A stretch of 51,249 bases of DNA from Promethearchaeota archaeon Loki_b31 (lineage in GTDB: Archaea > Asgardarchaeota > Lokiarchaeia > Sigyniarchaeales > SOKP01), in NCBI GenBank assembly GCA_005222975.1, contig NJBI01000021.1:1-51249 (forward strand). The letters are read 5' to 3'. Under the pieces are notes generated by a model. The model saw only the letters and a program-made list of their open reading frames with translations. It had not been told where the DNA came from and ran no database searches. A program made the translations under genes and the position numbers. Positions 27,703 through 37,003 of this stretch are shown piece by piece (positions within the stretch are counted from its first letter, which is position 1; each line of letters begins with the position of its first letter).

Positions 27703-28350
27703 ATGACAGAATCAAAAATAAGTTTAAAGAAAAGAAAGGTTCGTAGCTTTATACTGGCGTTTGAAAAAAAAGATAAAACAGAAGAAGAAATCGAGAATGA
27801 ATTAGCTACAACGGGAATGGAGTATATTCAAATGAAATTACCCATTGCTAAAATTACCCCCGAATTTGAAGAGAGGCTTACAGAAAAAGTGGAGCATAAT
27901 ATACTTCGAGCCAAGATAAGAGAAGCTAAAGTAGAGGATTTAGAGAGCGTCAGAGCTTTATATAATAGAAGTTGGATGACTTCAAATACGCCTTATTCGT
28001 CAATTACACTTAATTCCTTAAAAACAATTTTTGAATATCCAGAAACAATAATTTTAATCGCTAGGGTATATGGATCCGATGCCGCATTTGTTATACTAGA
28101 CTATGAAGGACCAAAAAATGAATATGGTATAATTGTAGGACTAGGAGTAATGCCTCGTTTTCAACGTAAAGGACTTGGGACAGTTATAGGTATGGCAGCA
28201 TGGAATTATTTTAAAAAGAAAGGCGTCAAAGAGCTTAGATGTGAGGTGTATAAAGATAATATAGTGTCCTATAACTTCATAAAATCTATTGGATTCGAGG
28301 AATTTGCTAGAAAAGTTTATAAAAGTGAAGATTTTGATATTGACACCTAA
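27703..28350 (+). CDS. GNAT-family N-acetyltransferase (second of tandem pair)
   Basis: 215 residues. Motif A reads GVMPRFQRKGLGTVIG and motif B LRCEVYKDNIVSYNFIKSIGF. The N-terminal extension (TTGMEYIQMKLPIAKITPEF) matches the same region of the preceding protein, so the pair is a tandem duplication of an unusual GNAT architecture. Both copies keep the acetyl-CoA loop and should be active. It has its own 85-base upstream gap. Confidence 0.85.
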   Translation: MTESKISLKKRKVRSFILAFEKKDKTEEEIENELATTGMEYIQMKLPIAKITPEFEERLTEKVEHNILRAKIREAKVEDLESVRALYNRSWMTSNTPYSSITLNSLKTIFEYPETIILIARVYGSDAAFVILDYEGPKNEYGIIVGLGVMPRFQRKGLGTVIGMAAWNYFKKKGVKELRCEVYKDNIVSYNFIKSIGFEEFARKVYKSEDFDIDT

Positions 28351-28394
28351 TTTTATTTATTTCTAAAACAATTAATTAATTTTTCATTAAGGAA

Positions 28395-28409
28395 GGTGAT
28401 TTTTTTACG
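28395..28409 (+). promoter_or_regulatory. ribosome-binding site GGTGAT with near-cognate ACG start
   Basis: GGTGAT (28395-28400) is followed by six T and then ACG (28407-28409). The open frame from ACG adds 55 residues of membrane-protein-like sequence before the first conventional start (TTG 28572). The motif and spacing resemble those at 3784 and 36483. Confidence 0.5.
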
Positions 28410-29558
28410 GTAAACTTAAGGAGCATTGAAATCGCCAAGGGTTTTTCAATATTAATAATTCTTTTTTCTAATACTATTAATTATTGGTTATATTTTGGGG
28501 ATGAACTAAAATATATTTATGGCTTTATTTTAACTATTATAGACGTTATTGGTCCATCCTTATACATTTTCTTGGTATCTTTCTCAGTTTCCTTTACGTT
28601 AAAAAAAAAAATGGGTCGCGTTCCTGAAAAATCGAATCGAAATAAAATCTTAAAACAGGGGAGTTTCCTAATTTTATTAGGAAGTTTTTATAATTTACTT
28701 TTAAATGCTACCTGTGGATTTCCTCAAAACATATGGCGTTGGAACATTCTTTTTTTTTTAGGGTTCTCTCAAATTATTTGCTATTATTCTTATAAAATGG
28801 TGAGATGGGCAAGACTAGTAATTGGGATAAATATAATGTTTTTAACACTAGGCATTCGAGAAGCGCTTTACTTTGGAAAAGATATTAATCCCATTATTGC
28901 GATAATATATTTCTTTATTGTTTCGCCCTTTCCAACTTATTCGTTATTACCTTATGCAGCAATTTCTTTTTTCTCAACAGTTTTTGGGGAGCTTATTTAC
29001 GAGTCAATCATGCTGGACTCAGATGTAGCTAATATGCGGTCAACTCTTTCAGTAATAAAATATAGTGGGGTTTTATTAATTATTGCTCTATTAGTACCCT
29101 TTATAGACATAGGGTTTATAGTTACTTTAGACAATTTTAACCCCGCTAAGTATCCCTTTATTGATGCGCTCTCTATTTTAATAACACATTTTATGCAATT
29201 CATTCCAGGATCGCCCTTATTTTTGCTTAAGGGCACGCCTTCTAATCTATTTTTTATAATGGGACTTTCATTGCTCATAATTGGGGTAACATATTACTTT
29301 TTTGATGTATTACATATTAATAACAAAATTGCTAAGATTTTATCTATATATGGGAAGTATTCTTTAACCCTATTACTCGTTCAATTCTTATTTTTACCTA
29401 TTTTTTATCAAAAGTTAACTTTTTTATTGTTTTTTCAATTTTCAATAGGTTATATCATCTTACTCGGGCTTTTAATATATTTCTGGGAAAAGTTTGGAAA
29501 ATCCATTCTATCCTTAGATTGGATGTTTAAAAAAGTAGGAGGAAAAATTAAGGCCTAA
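28407..29558 (+). CDS. polytopic acyltransferase-like membrane protein (HGSNAT/DUF1624-like)
   Basis: 383 residues from ACG 28407. The first 40 residues, lost if TTG 28572 is used, contain LRSIEIAKGFSILIILFSNT, the typical first helix of heparan-glucosaminide acetyltransferase-like and related acyltransferases (R-x-x-E-I-x-K-G). About ten hydrophobic segments follow; near the end GKYSLTLLLVQFLFLP resembles the G-x-x-S-L motif of these families. It probably modifies a surface glycan or lipid; the substrate is unknown. Its 3' end overlaps the convergent TPR gene by 11 bases. Confidence 0.65.
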   Translation, partial: TVNLRSIEIAKGFSILIILFSNTINYWLYFGDELKYIYGFILTIIDVIGPSLYIFLVSFSVSFTLKKKMGRVPEKSNRNKILKQGSFLILLGSFYNLLLNATCGFPQNIWRWNILFFLGFSQIICYYSYKMVRWARLVIGINIMFLTLGIREALYFGKDINPIIAIIYFFIVSPFPTYSLLPYAAISFFSTVFGELIYESIMLDSDVANMRSTLSVIKYSGVLLIIALLVPFIDIGFIVTLDNFNPAKYPFIDALSILITHFMQFIPGSPLFLLKGTPSNLFFIMGLSLLIIGVTYYFFDVLHINNKIAKILSIYGKYSLTLLLVQFLFLPIFYQKLTFLLFFQFSIGYIILLGLLIYFWEKFGKSILSLDWMFKKVGGKIKA

Positions 29559-30987
29559 AGCTATTTGGTTCAGTTTCCTTCAAAGAATTTATTTTCCCTA
29601 ATACAAGATTTTTGTTATATTCGTCCTCTAATTCAGCGTAAAATTTTTTTGCCATTATAAAGTTAGTTAATGCTAAATCAAACAATTCCTTTGAAACATA
29701 AATATCACCTAAATCATTACGAATTTCTGCAGCCTTTTTTAAGTTATTTAAACTTTCGAAAATTTCTAAAGCTTCTTCGTAATATTGTATTGCTTTTTGT
29801 TCATTTTGAATGTAGTTTTGAAAAATTTTTGCGATTTCATATTTCATCTCAGCAATTTTGAGTTTATCTCCAAATTTTTGATATATCTCTGTAGAATAAC
29901 TATAATAATCGACAGCTTTATTATCTTCCCCTTTTAACGAATAAAACTTAGCTATTGTTTCTAAAACTATTCCTTCTTTAACATTTTCTCGAATTCCAAA
30001 TGTTCTTATTGCTTCTAAGCTGTTTAATAGGTAATGTTCTGCTTCTGAATCGTTATCCCATAACAAATGTAATTTTCCTAAATAGAGAAAGGATTCCCAT
30101 TCTAATTTTTTTTTTATAAAAATAGAAATTTGGTTTTTGATAGTATCAACAAGCTCTAATACATTGGTAAAGCTCTGATAGGATTGGTCATAATTCTCTT
30201 CTCCAAGATAATAATATAATTTCCCATACTTTATACGAGTTTGGATGATTCCATAAACATCGTTGGTTTTTGTAAAGAATTCCAGATTATTTTTCAATAT
30301 TTTGGTAACACGATCATAATCTTTTAAAGAAATTAGGATTTCAACTAAATTACTTGAAGTTTTTATTGCGTCTAATTCTAGGTTTTCTTTTTCGGTTAAA
30401 TTTAGCGCTTTTTGATAATATTTGTAAGAGCTTTTTAAATCATTGATTAAATAATAGACATTTCCTAAGTTATTCAAAACTTGAATTTTCTTCTTAATAT
30501 CTTCAAGATCTTCTAAAATTATAAGAGCTCTATCAAAATGATAGATTGCTTGATCAAAAAAACCTGTTTCTTCATGGATTAAACCTAATTCGTTATGGCA
30601 TATGGCTGTATTTAAGAATTCTTTTTCGTCAAGAAAGTTTTCTAGCGCCAACTCTAAATTTTTTAAGGCGTTAGGGAAATCTCTTTTTTTATAAAATAAA
30701 CTTGCTTTCTTTAATAAGAGATCTCCCATATTTTTTCCAAATCTTTCGCTCTCTGCTAGTTGATCTTCTAATTCGTTCAGCTCGCGTTCAACAACCTCAT
30801 CGTCGAGAATGTTGATATCGTAATAATCTTCTTCAATGTTGTTAGTATAAAATGAAGCCTCATCGTGAGAGTCTCTTACTCTTCTATTTAATTCGTTACC
30901 AAGGTCCGTAATCAAAGGTTTATTACAATTACGGCAATACGTCCAATATTGCTCAATTGGCTTCTTACAAAATGGACAATATTTCAT
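29548..30987 (-). CDS. TPR-repeat protein with N-terminal zinc ribbon
   Basis: 479 residues. The N-terminus has a zinc ribbon (CPFCKKPI...CRNCNKPL, residues 4-24). A short linker and then at least eight tetratricopeptide repeats follow (ALKNLELALENF; AICHNELGLIHEETGFFDQA; QVLNNLGNVYYLINDLKSSY; KAAEIRNDLGDIYVSKELFD). It is a soluble protein-protein interaction scaffold. The second TPR gene lies directly upstream on the same strand. The client is unknown. Confidence 0.8.
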   Translation of the reverse strand: MKYCPFCKKPIEQYWTYCRNCNKPLITDLGNELNRRVRDSHDEASFYTNNIEEDYYDINILDDEVVERELNELEDQLAESERFGKNMGDLLLKKASLFYKKRDFPNALKNLELALENFLDEKEFLNTAICHNELGLIHEETGFFDQAIYHFDRALIILEDLEDIKKKIQVLNNLGNVYYLINDLKSSYKYYQKALNLTEKENLELDAIKTSSNLVEILISLKDYDRVTKILKNNLEFFTKTNDVYGIIQTRIKYGKLYYYLGEENYDQSYQSFTNVLELVDTIKNQISIFIKKKLEWESFLYLGKLHLLWDNDSEAEHYLLNSLEAIRTFGIRENVKEGIVLETIAKFYSLKGEDNKAVDYYSYSTEIYQKFGDKLKIAEMKYEIAKIFQNYIQNEQKAIQYYEEALEIFESLNNLKKAAEIRNDLGDIYVSKELFDLALTNFIMAKKFYAELEDEYNKNLVLGKINSLKETEPNSFRP

Positions 30988-31064
30988 TACTAAGTGAACA
31001 CTCGAAGTATTTTATTTAGATTACTTTAATTAAAAATGAAAATTCGTTCATTTATAATTTTTTA

Positions 31065-31086
31065 AATTATGTTTTGAAACATAATT
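31065..31086. repeat. perfect 10-bp inverted repeat
   Basis: AATTATGTTT (31065-31074) and AAACATAATT (31077-31086) are exact inverse complements separated by TG. The palindrome lies between the two TPR genes, about 24 bases after the stop of the first and 78 before the start of the second. It is a candidate operator or terminator hairpin; no T-run follows on the minus strand, which argues against a terminator. Confidence 0.5.
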
Positions 31087-31109
31087 ATTTTCCAATTTAT
31101 TAATCATTG

Positions 31110-32033
31110 CTATTTTATCCTAAGGTTTCGATAATTTCTTAGTTCTTTTTCTATTTCTTCCTCATTTAATCCTAATGATTTTAAAAGAATTTTTATTTGA
31201 ATAATTGAATTCTTTACTTTAAATTTTTCAGCAGTACTTAATGCTTTAATATATACTTCTTTAGCGGCATTCATTTTACCTCGGTAAACCAAAATCTCCC
31301 CAACATATCCTAACCCTTTTAAAATTAGTTCTGTATAATTTGAATCAATTGCAATATTAGTTCCTTTTTTAAAATATCTAATAGCCCGATCAAAATCGCT
31401 CCCTCTTTTTTTAAGGATGCCTAAATTAAAATAAGAAACGATACTGCCCCTATTATCATGTAATTCTTTAAAAATTTTGAGGGTTTTTTTGTATAATTCA
31501 AATACAACGTCCCAGTTCTCTCGTTTTTCGTGAATATAAATTAGATTACCTAAACAGTCCAATAAGTTGTAAATATCGTTGTTATCTGAACATAAAGCGC
31601 TACATTCAAGCAAGTTATCACACGCTTCGTCAAATTGATTTAATTTAATTAGATTGATCCCAATTCCTTTTAAGCAAGTAATTTGCTCCTGTACCTGATT
31701 AAACTCTTTATAAATTTCATGTGCCATATTGTAATAATCAATAGATTTCTGGTATGCTCCACTTTTGAAATGTAAAATTCCTAGAATCCCATAAACAGCA
31801 GCTTTTCCTAAATTATCTTTTTGTTTTTTGAAATGTTTTAAACAAACTTGTAAATTTTTTTCTGAGTTTGTGTATTGTTCAACTTCAAGTTGTAAGAATG
31901 CTAAATTACTTAATTCTTTAATATATTCTGAACGTTTACCGTACTTTTCTAATTCTTTTAATCTCTCTTCAGTTTCTTTGATTAATCTTTCGATTTCTTC
32001 TCTTGTTAGCTCAATATGTTCTTTAACGTGAAT
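31110..32033 (-). CDS. TPR-repeat protein, probable ATT start
   Basis: The first ATG (31727) would give 205 residues starting mid-repeat. The frame is open upstream to 32033 and reads as coding: helix-rich HVKEHIELTREEIERLIKET, then LSNLAFLQLEVEQY and AAVYGILGILHFKSGAYQKS, which are TPR helices. The only near-cognate start after the in-frame TGA (32045-32043) is ATT at 32033-32031, nine bases after GGTGA (32047-32043). That gives 307 residues. Later repeats include GDFDRA-type units (YFNLGILKKRGSDFDRAIRY). It pairs with the adjacent TPR/zinc-ribbon gene. If not ATT, a sequencing error at the start codon is the likely alternative. Confidence 0.65.
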   Translation of the reverse strand: MHVKEHIELTREEIERLIKETEERLKELEKYGKRSEYIKELSNLAFLQLEVEQYTNSEKNLQVCLKHFKKQKDNLGKAAVYGILGILHFKSGAYQKSIDYYNMAHEIYKEFNQVQEQITCLKGIGINLIKLNQFDEACDNLLECSALCSDNNDIYNLLDCLGNLIYIHEKRENWDVVFELYKKTLKIFKELHDNRGSIVSYFNLGILKKRGSDFDRAIRYFKKGTNIAIDSNYTELILKGLGYVGEILVYRGKMNAAKEVYIKALSTAEKFKVKNSIIQIKILLKSLGLNEEEIEKELRNYRNLRIK

Positions 32034-32151
32034 ATTTTTATGTCACCATTTAGTTTTATTGTTGTTTTATTTTAGTTTTTAATTCCTCTTTTATTAACTC
32101 TGTTTCATTCTCAGTCACTTTATATAATTAGTAGTTCTTTATACAATCTTC

Positions 32152-32595
32152 TTATAATATATCTTCTAAAATCATTGCAGAATCTTTTACATATTGAAAG
32201 CACTTCTTTTCAAAAAAATCATTTCGATCGTAGTAGTCTTTTCCTTCAGGTGTATTAATATCACAACCAAGCAATTCTTTGCAAATTATTGAGCCATGAA
32301 TTTCTTGAAATCGATTTGAAAATTCTCTTATAACCTGATACGTCTTTTCTTTCGCTTCTGTATGGTCATTTATTCCCATACCATATCTTAAACCAATAAC
32401 CATAAAAGCCCCAGACACTGCACCACATGTATTTTGTAAACGAGCCATTCCACCTCCAAATCCTGTAGATAATCTTAGAGCTGTATCTCTATCTAGTCCA
32501 TATTGAGTAGCAAAAGAACTTAATATTGATTGAGCACAATTAAAATCTCCTCTAAAGGAAGAAATAGCTTTTTCTATTCCGGATATTTCGAACAA
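32152..32595 (-). CDS. C_GCAxxG_C_C family putative redox-active protein
   Basis: 147 residues. It has the Cys pattern of this small family: FNCAQSIL, then STGFGGGMARLQNTCGAVSGA, then CKELLGCD and a last Cys near residue 135. Members occur in anaerobes and are thought to be redox proteins with metal or disulfide sites; their function is not established. The TTG at 32595 touches AAGGAG with no spacing. A start at ATA 32586-32584, nine bases after AAGGAG, would fit better; the exact N-terminus is uncertain. It is divergent from amrS. Confidence 0.82.
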   Translation of the reverse strand: MFEISGIEKAISSFRGDFNCAQSILSSFATQYGLDRDTALRLSTGFGGGMARLQNTCGAVSGAFMVIGLRYGMGINDHTEAKEKTYQVIREFSNRFQEIHGSIICKELLGCDINTPEGKDYYDRNDFFEKKCFQYVKDSAMILEDIL

Positions 32596-32707
32596 CTCCT
32601 TTTTTTTATAATTATTGCAATTTAAAGGTAAAAGAAATATAAAATTTCTTATCTATTATTTAATTAATGAATTAATTGATAATTTTTTAACAAAGTGTTG
32701 ATTTAAA

Positions 32708-33820
32708 ATGAAATTTAAAGCAAGATTGTGGGATTCACTGGAAGATAATAAAGTAAAATGTCATGTTTGCGCTAATGAATGTGTTATCCTACCCGAGAAA
32801 GTAGGAATTTGCAGAACCCGAAAGAATTTTGATGGAGAATTATATACTCTTATTTATGGATCTATGATATCTAGTGGAAGTTTAGACCCCATTGAAAAAA
32901 AACCTTTATATAATTTTTGGCCTGGTGCTACCGCTTATTCGATCGCTTCCATAGGGTGTTCTTTTAAATGCCAGAATTGCCAAAATTGGAATATAAGCCA
33001 AGCAAATCCTACTAATAATGGTAAAAATGGGTTTTACTCCTTAGAAGGACTAGAAAATCGAAAAATGTCTTTAATAGAAATGACACCAGAACAACTTGTT
33101 GAAAATGTTAAAAAAAGCGGCGCTACGACATTAGCATACACATATAATGAACCACTAATCTGGCACGAATGGATATTAGATACCACGGTATTACTTAAAC
33201 AAGAAAATATTAAAACTATTTTAGTTACAAATGGGTATTCTACGATAGAAGCTACAAAAGAGTTAATTGAGGTTGGAATTGATGCTGCTAATATCGATAT
33301 AAAATCTATGTCAGATGAGTTCTATAAGACAATATGTGGCGTTAAATCAGTACAGCCTGTTTTGGACACTGCAAAAAGATTTAAATCAAATGGAATTCAC
33401 GTGGAAATCACCAACCTAATCATTCCAGATTTGAACGATAGTAACGCTGAAATTGAAAAATTAACTAATTGGATTGTCGAAAATCTAGGAGTTGATACCC
33501 CTACACACTTCTCCGCTTATCATCCAGACTTTATGCAGCCATCTATGAAAAGGACTCCATTTGAAACATTAGATAATGCTTATAAGATCGCCATGAGAGC
33601 GGGTATAAATTATGTATATGTTGGTAATACAAGACACAAAAAAGGAGGCAATACTTACTGTCCAAATTGTAATCATTTAATTATAGGTAGAAGTGGTTAC
33701 AGATTTACCAAAATTGATATTACAGACACAAAACATTGCCCAAAGTGTCAATACGATTTAAGTAAAGATATTAAAGGAGAAATTAATAGAAAAGCATCTC
33801 AAAGATTTAGCTTCTTTTAA
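32708..33820 (+). CDS. amrS: AmmeMemoRadiSam-system radical SAM enzyme
   Basis: 370 residues. N-terminal zinc-type cysteines (CHVCANEC...GICRTRKN) lead to the activating-enzyme-type radical SAM site CSFKCQNCQNW (Cx3Cx2C, near residue 85). Family landmarks are PIEKKPLYNFWPG, GATTLAYTYNEPLIWHEW, VTNGYST and HPDFMQ. A C-terminal zinc ribbon follows (YCPNCNHLIIG...HCPKCQYDL). Members are usually linked to AmmeMemo partner genes; none are adjacent here. The cytoplasmic substrate is unknown. Confidence 0.9.
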   Translation: MKFKARLWDSLEDNKVKCHVCANECVILPEKVGICRTRKNFDGELYTLIYGSMISSGSLDPIEKKPLYNFWPGATAYSIASIGCSFKCQNCQNWNISQANPTNNGKNGFYSLEGLENRKMSLIEMTPEQLVENVKKSGATTLAYTYNEPLIWHEWILDTTVLLKQENIKTILVTNGYSTIEATKELIEVGIDAANIDIKSMSDEFYKTICGVKSVQPVLDTAKRFKSNGIHVEITNLIIPDLNDSNAEIEKLTNWIVENLGVDTPTHFSAYHPDFMQPSMKRTPFETLDNAYKIAMRAGINYVYVGNTRHKKGGNTYCPNCNHLIIGRSGYRFTKIDITDTKHCPKCQYDLSKDIKGEINRKASQRFSFF

Positions 33821-33859
33821 TAATTTAGATGTAAAAAGAAAAAATATTAGAAAGTTAAA

Positions 33860-34531
33860 TTAAAAATATCCTGTAATTGAAACTCCTATGACTAGGAGTA
33901 AAAACCCTTGAAGTATGCAGAATGCTGCGATTATAAACGCGAAAATTGGCCATGAAATTGCCTTCGAAATTGACATTAAAGCTCCAATGTAAAATTTAAC
34001 TGTAAGTGCGACAAATGCAAACACTAAAATAAAAACAATTACTAATAGCACCTTTGGATTAATATAAACTGCAATCACTTGAACTACATGGTCAGGAATA
34101 GCCATTGAAGCAATAACAACGACAATAGAAGCTAATAAAATTCCTATAACGCTTGAAATTGGGAGATCGTTTAATGGTTTTAAAAGCGTTAGTGTTCCTA
34201 GAATGATAAGGAAAGTAGAAGTAAATAAACTTTTAGCGTCTTGAGTATTAGCAGCGTATGCTACGCTTGGCGCTTGATCGAGAATAAGCCCACCAACACC
34301 GCTAAGTAAACCAAAAATACCGATAACTATTCCTAAATATGTCAAAAATTTCAAGAACTTTGTAATGTCGAAGTTCCAATCCTCTACCTTTCTCTTTTTG
34401 ACAGACCCTCTCCTTTTAGTTTCATAAACTGCGTAGACTAACCACATAACGCCAAGAATTAACGTAAAGAATCCAGCGAATTCTGCTAAAGGTCTTAAAA
34501 AATTTTCTGTAAAATCAAATTGATATATCAA
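33860..34531 (-). CDS. polytopic membrane protein of unknown function
   Basis: 223 residues, about six membrane segments (about 16-34, 60-82, 100-115, 123-145, 155-178, 190-220). A short basic loop (ETKRRGSVKKRKVEDW) follows the first. The start is TTG 34531, since no ATG lies nearby; GAGTGA upstream could serve as ribosome-binding site. Small and Gly/Ala-rich in its helices. No family recognised. Confidence 0.65.
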   Translation of the reverse strand: MIYQFDFTENFLRPLAEFAGFFTLILGVMWLVYAVYETKRRGSVKKRKVEDWNFDITKFLKFLTYLGIVIGIFGLLSGVGGLILDQAPSVAYAANTQDAKSLFTSTFLIILGTLTLLKPLNDLPISSVIGILLASIVVVIASMAIPDHVVQVIAVYINPKVLLVIVFILVFAFVALTVKFYIGALMSISKAISWPIFAFIIAAFCILQGFLLLVIGVSITGYF

Positions 34532-34667
34532 TAAATTTCACTCTTTTAAATTGTTTAAATTTGTTATTATGTTGAATATCACTAATTAAGTATTTATATT
34601 ATATCTAGTCCAATTTTTAAAAACCATAATATTTAATAAAATGTAAAAGTAAGACTTGTTCTATTTA

Positions 34668-36362
34668 TTATTGTATGAATGAAACCGTTTTTTTAATGTA
34701 ATCCAAATAGTTATTGATTTCTTTTTTTGTTGTCTCGTCACCCCAAGAATATTCTTTCTGCATAATCTTTGCCACTTTTTCTGCGGCTTCCGAAGCTTCT
34801 CGGTGGTGTATCCAGAGCGACATTTCTGTTCGTCGACAGAACATGTCTATCAAATGAGGTGTTAATTCGAATCTTAACACGTAAACAATTTCCGCCTTAA
34901 TAAAGTTGTTTTCTTCCATCACTCGTTCTTTTAGTGATTCATCCTCTTTTATCATATCGAGGATTTTAATGGAACCTTTTCCATATTGTTGATATAGGTG
35001 ATCGGCAATATCCTCATCTAAAACAATACCTGAATTTTTTAATTTATCCGGCCAATCTTCTTTCTTTAGACCTATAATAAATGGTTGCCTTGACCAATAT
35101 TTCTCTCTCTTAATATCGGGAAAGATTTTCTTTTTTTCAACATGCTCAAATAAATCTTCCGCCATAGCGCGCCATGTTGTTAACTTTCCTCCCGTTATGG
35201 TGAGTAATCCATTATCAGAGAAAAAAACAAGATGTTTTCGCGAGACTTCGCTTTCAGATTTTCCTTTTTGTATTATTAATGGTCTTATTCCAGCGTAGGT
35301 GGAAAGAATATTTTTATATTCTAATTCCGCGTTTGGAAAATAATATTTTAAAGTTTGAATTAAATAATCTGCATCCTCTTTATTGCAATATGGATTAGCT
35401 AATTTATCTTGATAATCTGTATCCGTTGTCCCTATAAGGGTGAAATCTTTATCTCTCGGTATGGCAAAGAGAGTTCTCCCATCTGAAATTGAGTTAATAA
35501 TAGTTGCCATTCGGTTCTTTACGTGCCTTCGCCTATATAATAGGTGTACTCCTTTAGTAGGACGAATTAGGGGTTGAGGGACTTCTTCGGGGCGCTTTTC
35601 TAATAATTTATCGGTCCAAATACCAGTTGCATTTACAACCAAAGTTGCTTTCACTTCAAAATCAAGATTACTTTCCATATCTCTACACTTTACGCCTAAT
35701 ATCTTCTCATTATCCTTAAGATAACCGGTTACTTTGCAATAATTTACAGCGGTTGCACCTCTTATTATCGCTTCTTTAAGTACTTCGATTGTCAATCTTA
35801 CATCGTCAACATTGGTATCGTAGTAGACGGCTCCCCCTAAATTTCCCTCTTTAATATACTCTGGTTCCATTTCAAAAATTTCTTCTGGAGGATACCATTG
35901 ATGCTTCTTAAAATTTTTAAATTCTGAATTAGTATCGCTTAAATAATCATAAATCTTAACTGCCCCCTTGATATCTCTTTTCTTATATTTCCCACCTTCT
36001 AGTTGTATAAAAAGAAATGGAATTGGTCTGATTAAATGGGGGATATGAGCGCGCATCCAATTTCTCTCTTGAGTAGCTTCCTTTACTAAGTCAAGATCTC
36101 CATGGGCAAGGTATCTTATTCCACCATGGGCTAATTTAGAACTTCTTGAAGATGTGCCTGCTGAAAAATCTTGCATATCTACTATAGCTACTTTAAGTCC
36201 CCTCATCGAGGCTTCTCGAGCTACTCCTACTCCCGTAATACCTGCCCCTATTATAAAAAAGTCGTAAGTTTCTTCTCTTAATTTCTTAATAAAAACATCT
36301 CTGTTTTTATAACTCCAAGCTTGATCAAATAATTTTTTTTCCAAATCTTCCATTTTAACCAT
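34668..36362 (-). CDS. glpA: FAD-dependent glycerol-3-phosphate dehydrogenase
   Basis: 564 residues. It oxidises sn-glycerol-3-phosphate to dihydroxyacetone phosphate. The FAD fold is at IIGAGITGVGVAREASMRG (about 37-55), followed by the family signature DFSAGTSSRSSKLAHGGIRY, the central NATGIWTD, and TKGVHLLYRRRH, TIGTTDTDY-type and GGKLTTWRAMAEDL motifs. A C-terminal cap completes it. In archaea the enzyme serves glycerol or G3P breakdown, which matters in lineages that may handle bacterial-type lipids. It stands alone; no glycerol kinase or transporter is near. Confidence 0.92.
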   Translation of the reverse strand: MVKMEDLEKKLFDQAWSYKNRDVFIKKLREETYDFFIIGAGITGVGVAREASMRGLKVAIVDMQDFSAGTSSRSSKLAHGGIRYLAHGDLDLVKEATQERNWMRAHIPHLIRPIPFLFIQLEGGKYKKRDIKGAVKIYDYLSDTNSEFKNFKKHQWYPPEEIFEMEPEYIKEGNLGGAVYYDTNVDDVRLTIEVLKEAIIRGATAVNYCKVTGYLKDNEKILGVKCRDMESNLDFEVKATLVVNATGIWTDKLLEKRPEEVPQPLIRPTKGVHLLYRRRHVKNRMATIINSISDGRTLFAIPRDKDFTLIGTTDTDYQDKLANPYCNKEDADYLIQTLKYYFPNAELEYKNILSTYAGIRPLIIQKGKSESEVSRKHLVFFSDNGLLTITGGKLTTWRAMAEDLFEHVEKKKIFPDIKREKYWSRQPFIIGLKKEDWPDKLKNSGIVLDEDIADHLYQQYGKGSIKILDMIKEDESLKERVMEENNFIKAEIVYVLRFELTPHLIDMFCRRTEMSLWIHHREASEAAEKVAKIMQKEYSWGDETTKKEINNYLDYIKKTVSFIQ

Positions 36363-36491
36363 GTTTAGAAAATTCTGGACTATAAATAAGGTTTCTTAAT
36401 GTTTCTATTATCAATACTTTTGATTTTTAAGGCATAAAAAAATTGATATAGCTGTAATCTATATTGTTTTATATATTATAAGGTGATAAAA

Positions 36492-36923
36492 ATGGTAAAT
36501 TTAGAATTATTAAATGAGGTTAAATTGAAATTATCTGATGGTAGTGCTATGCCCGGAGATTATTTCAAGCTTTTTGAAATATATAAACAGATTTCATCAG
36601 AACATGCGGGATTAAGAGATGAATTCGAAGATATGGCCATGTTAGATATGGACTTCTTAGGACAAATAATCATATCAGATGAAAACAAGAAATTTTGGCT
36701 TAAATTCAAAGAGGGAAAAGTGGATTATGGAGAGGGTGATGTCGATAACCCTTCATTAACCTTTACAACCAATATGGCGACTTTTACAGGAATTCTTTTT
36801 GGAACAATTGAAATTTCTGGCGCACATGAAGCCGGAGATGTTAGCTTTGATGGTGGCAGTGAAGCTCTAATGGATCTTCAAGCTATTACCTCCGTTTTGA
36901 ATGATTTTTTACAAAACATCTAA
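36492..36923 (+). CDS. SCP2-domain (sterol carrier protein 2-like) protein
   Basis: 143 residues from ATG 36492, four bases after GGTGAT; the in-frame GTG at 36483 lies within that site. It has an N-terminal helix pair, then the SCP2 fold (IIISDENKKFWLKFKEGKVD, DNPSLTFTTNMATFTGILFG, MDLQAITSVLNDF). SCP2 proteins bind lipids or acyl-CoA in a hydrophobic tunnel. The nearby acyl-CoA dehydrogenase and thiolase genes make an acyl-CoA carrier role plausible. Its last codons belong to a 40-base sequence that recurs at 37553. Confidence 0.82.
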   Translation: MVNLELLNEVKLKLSDGSAMPGDYFKLFEIYKQISSEHAGLRDEFEDMAMLDMDFLGQIIISDENKKFWLKFKEGKVDYGEGDVDNPSLTFTTNMATFTGILFGTIEISGAHEAGDVSFDGGSEALMDLQAITSVLNDFLQNI

Positions 36924-36942
36924 TATTTTATATATTTAATGC
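36903..36942 (+). repeat. direct repeat, copy 1 (3' end of SCP2 gene)
   Basis: Forty bases that match 37553-37592 with two mismatches. This copy spans the last codons and stop of the SCP2 gene and its 3' flank. Confidence 0.75.
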
Positions 36943-37003
36943 GGATCTGACATAATAATTTATGAGTTTAATTATTATTATTTGGTAATTTAGGATGATA
37001 TCT

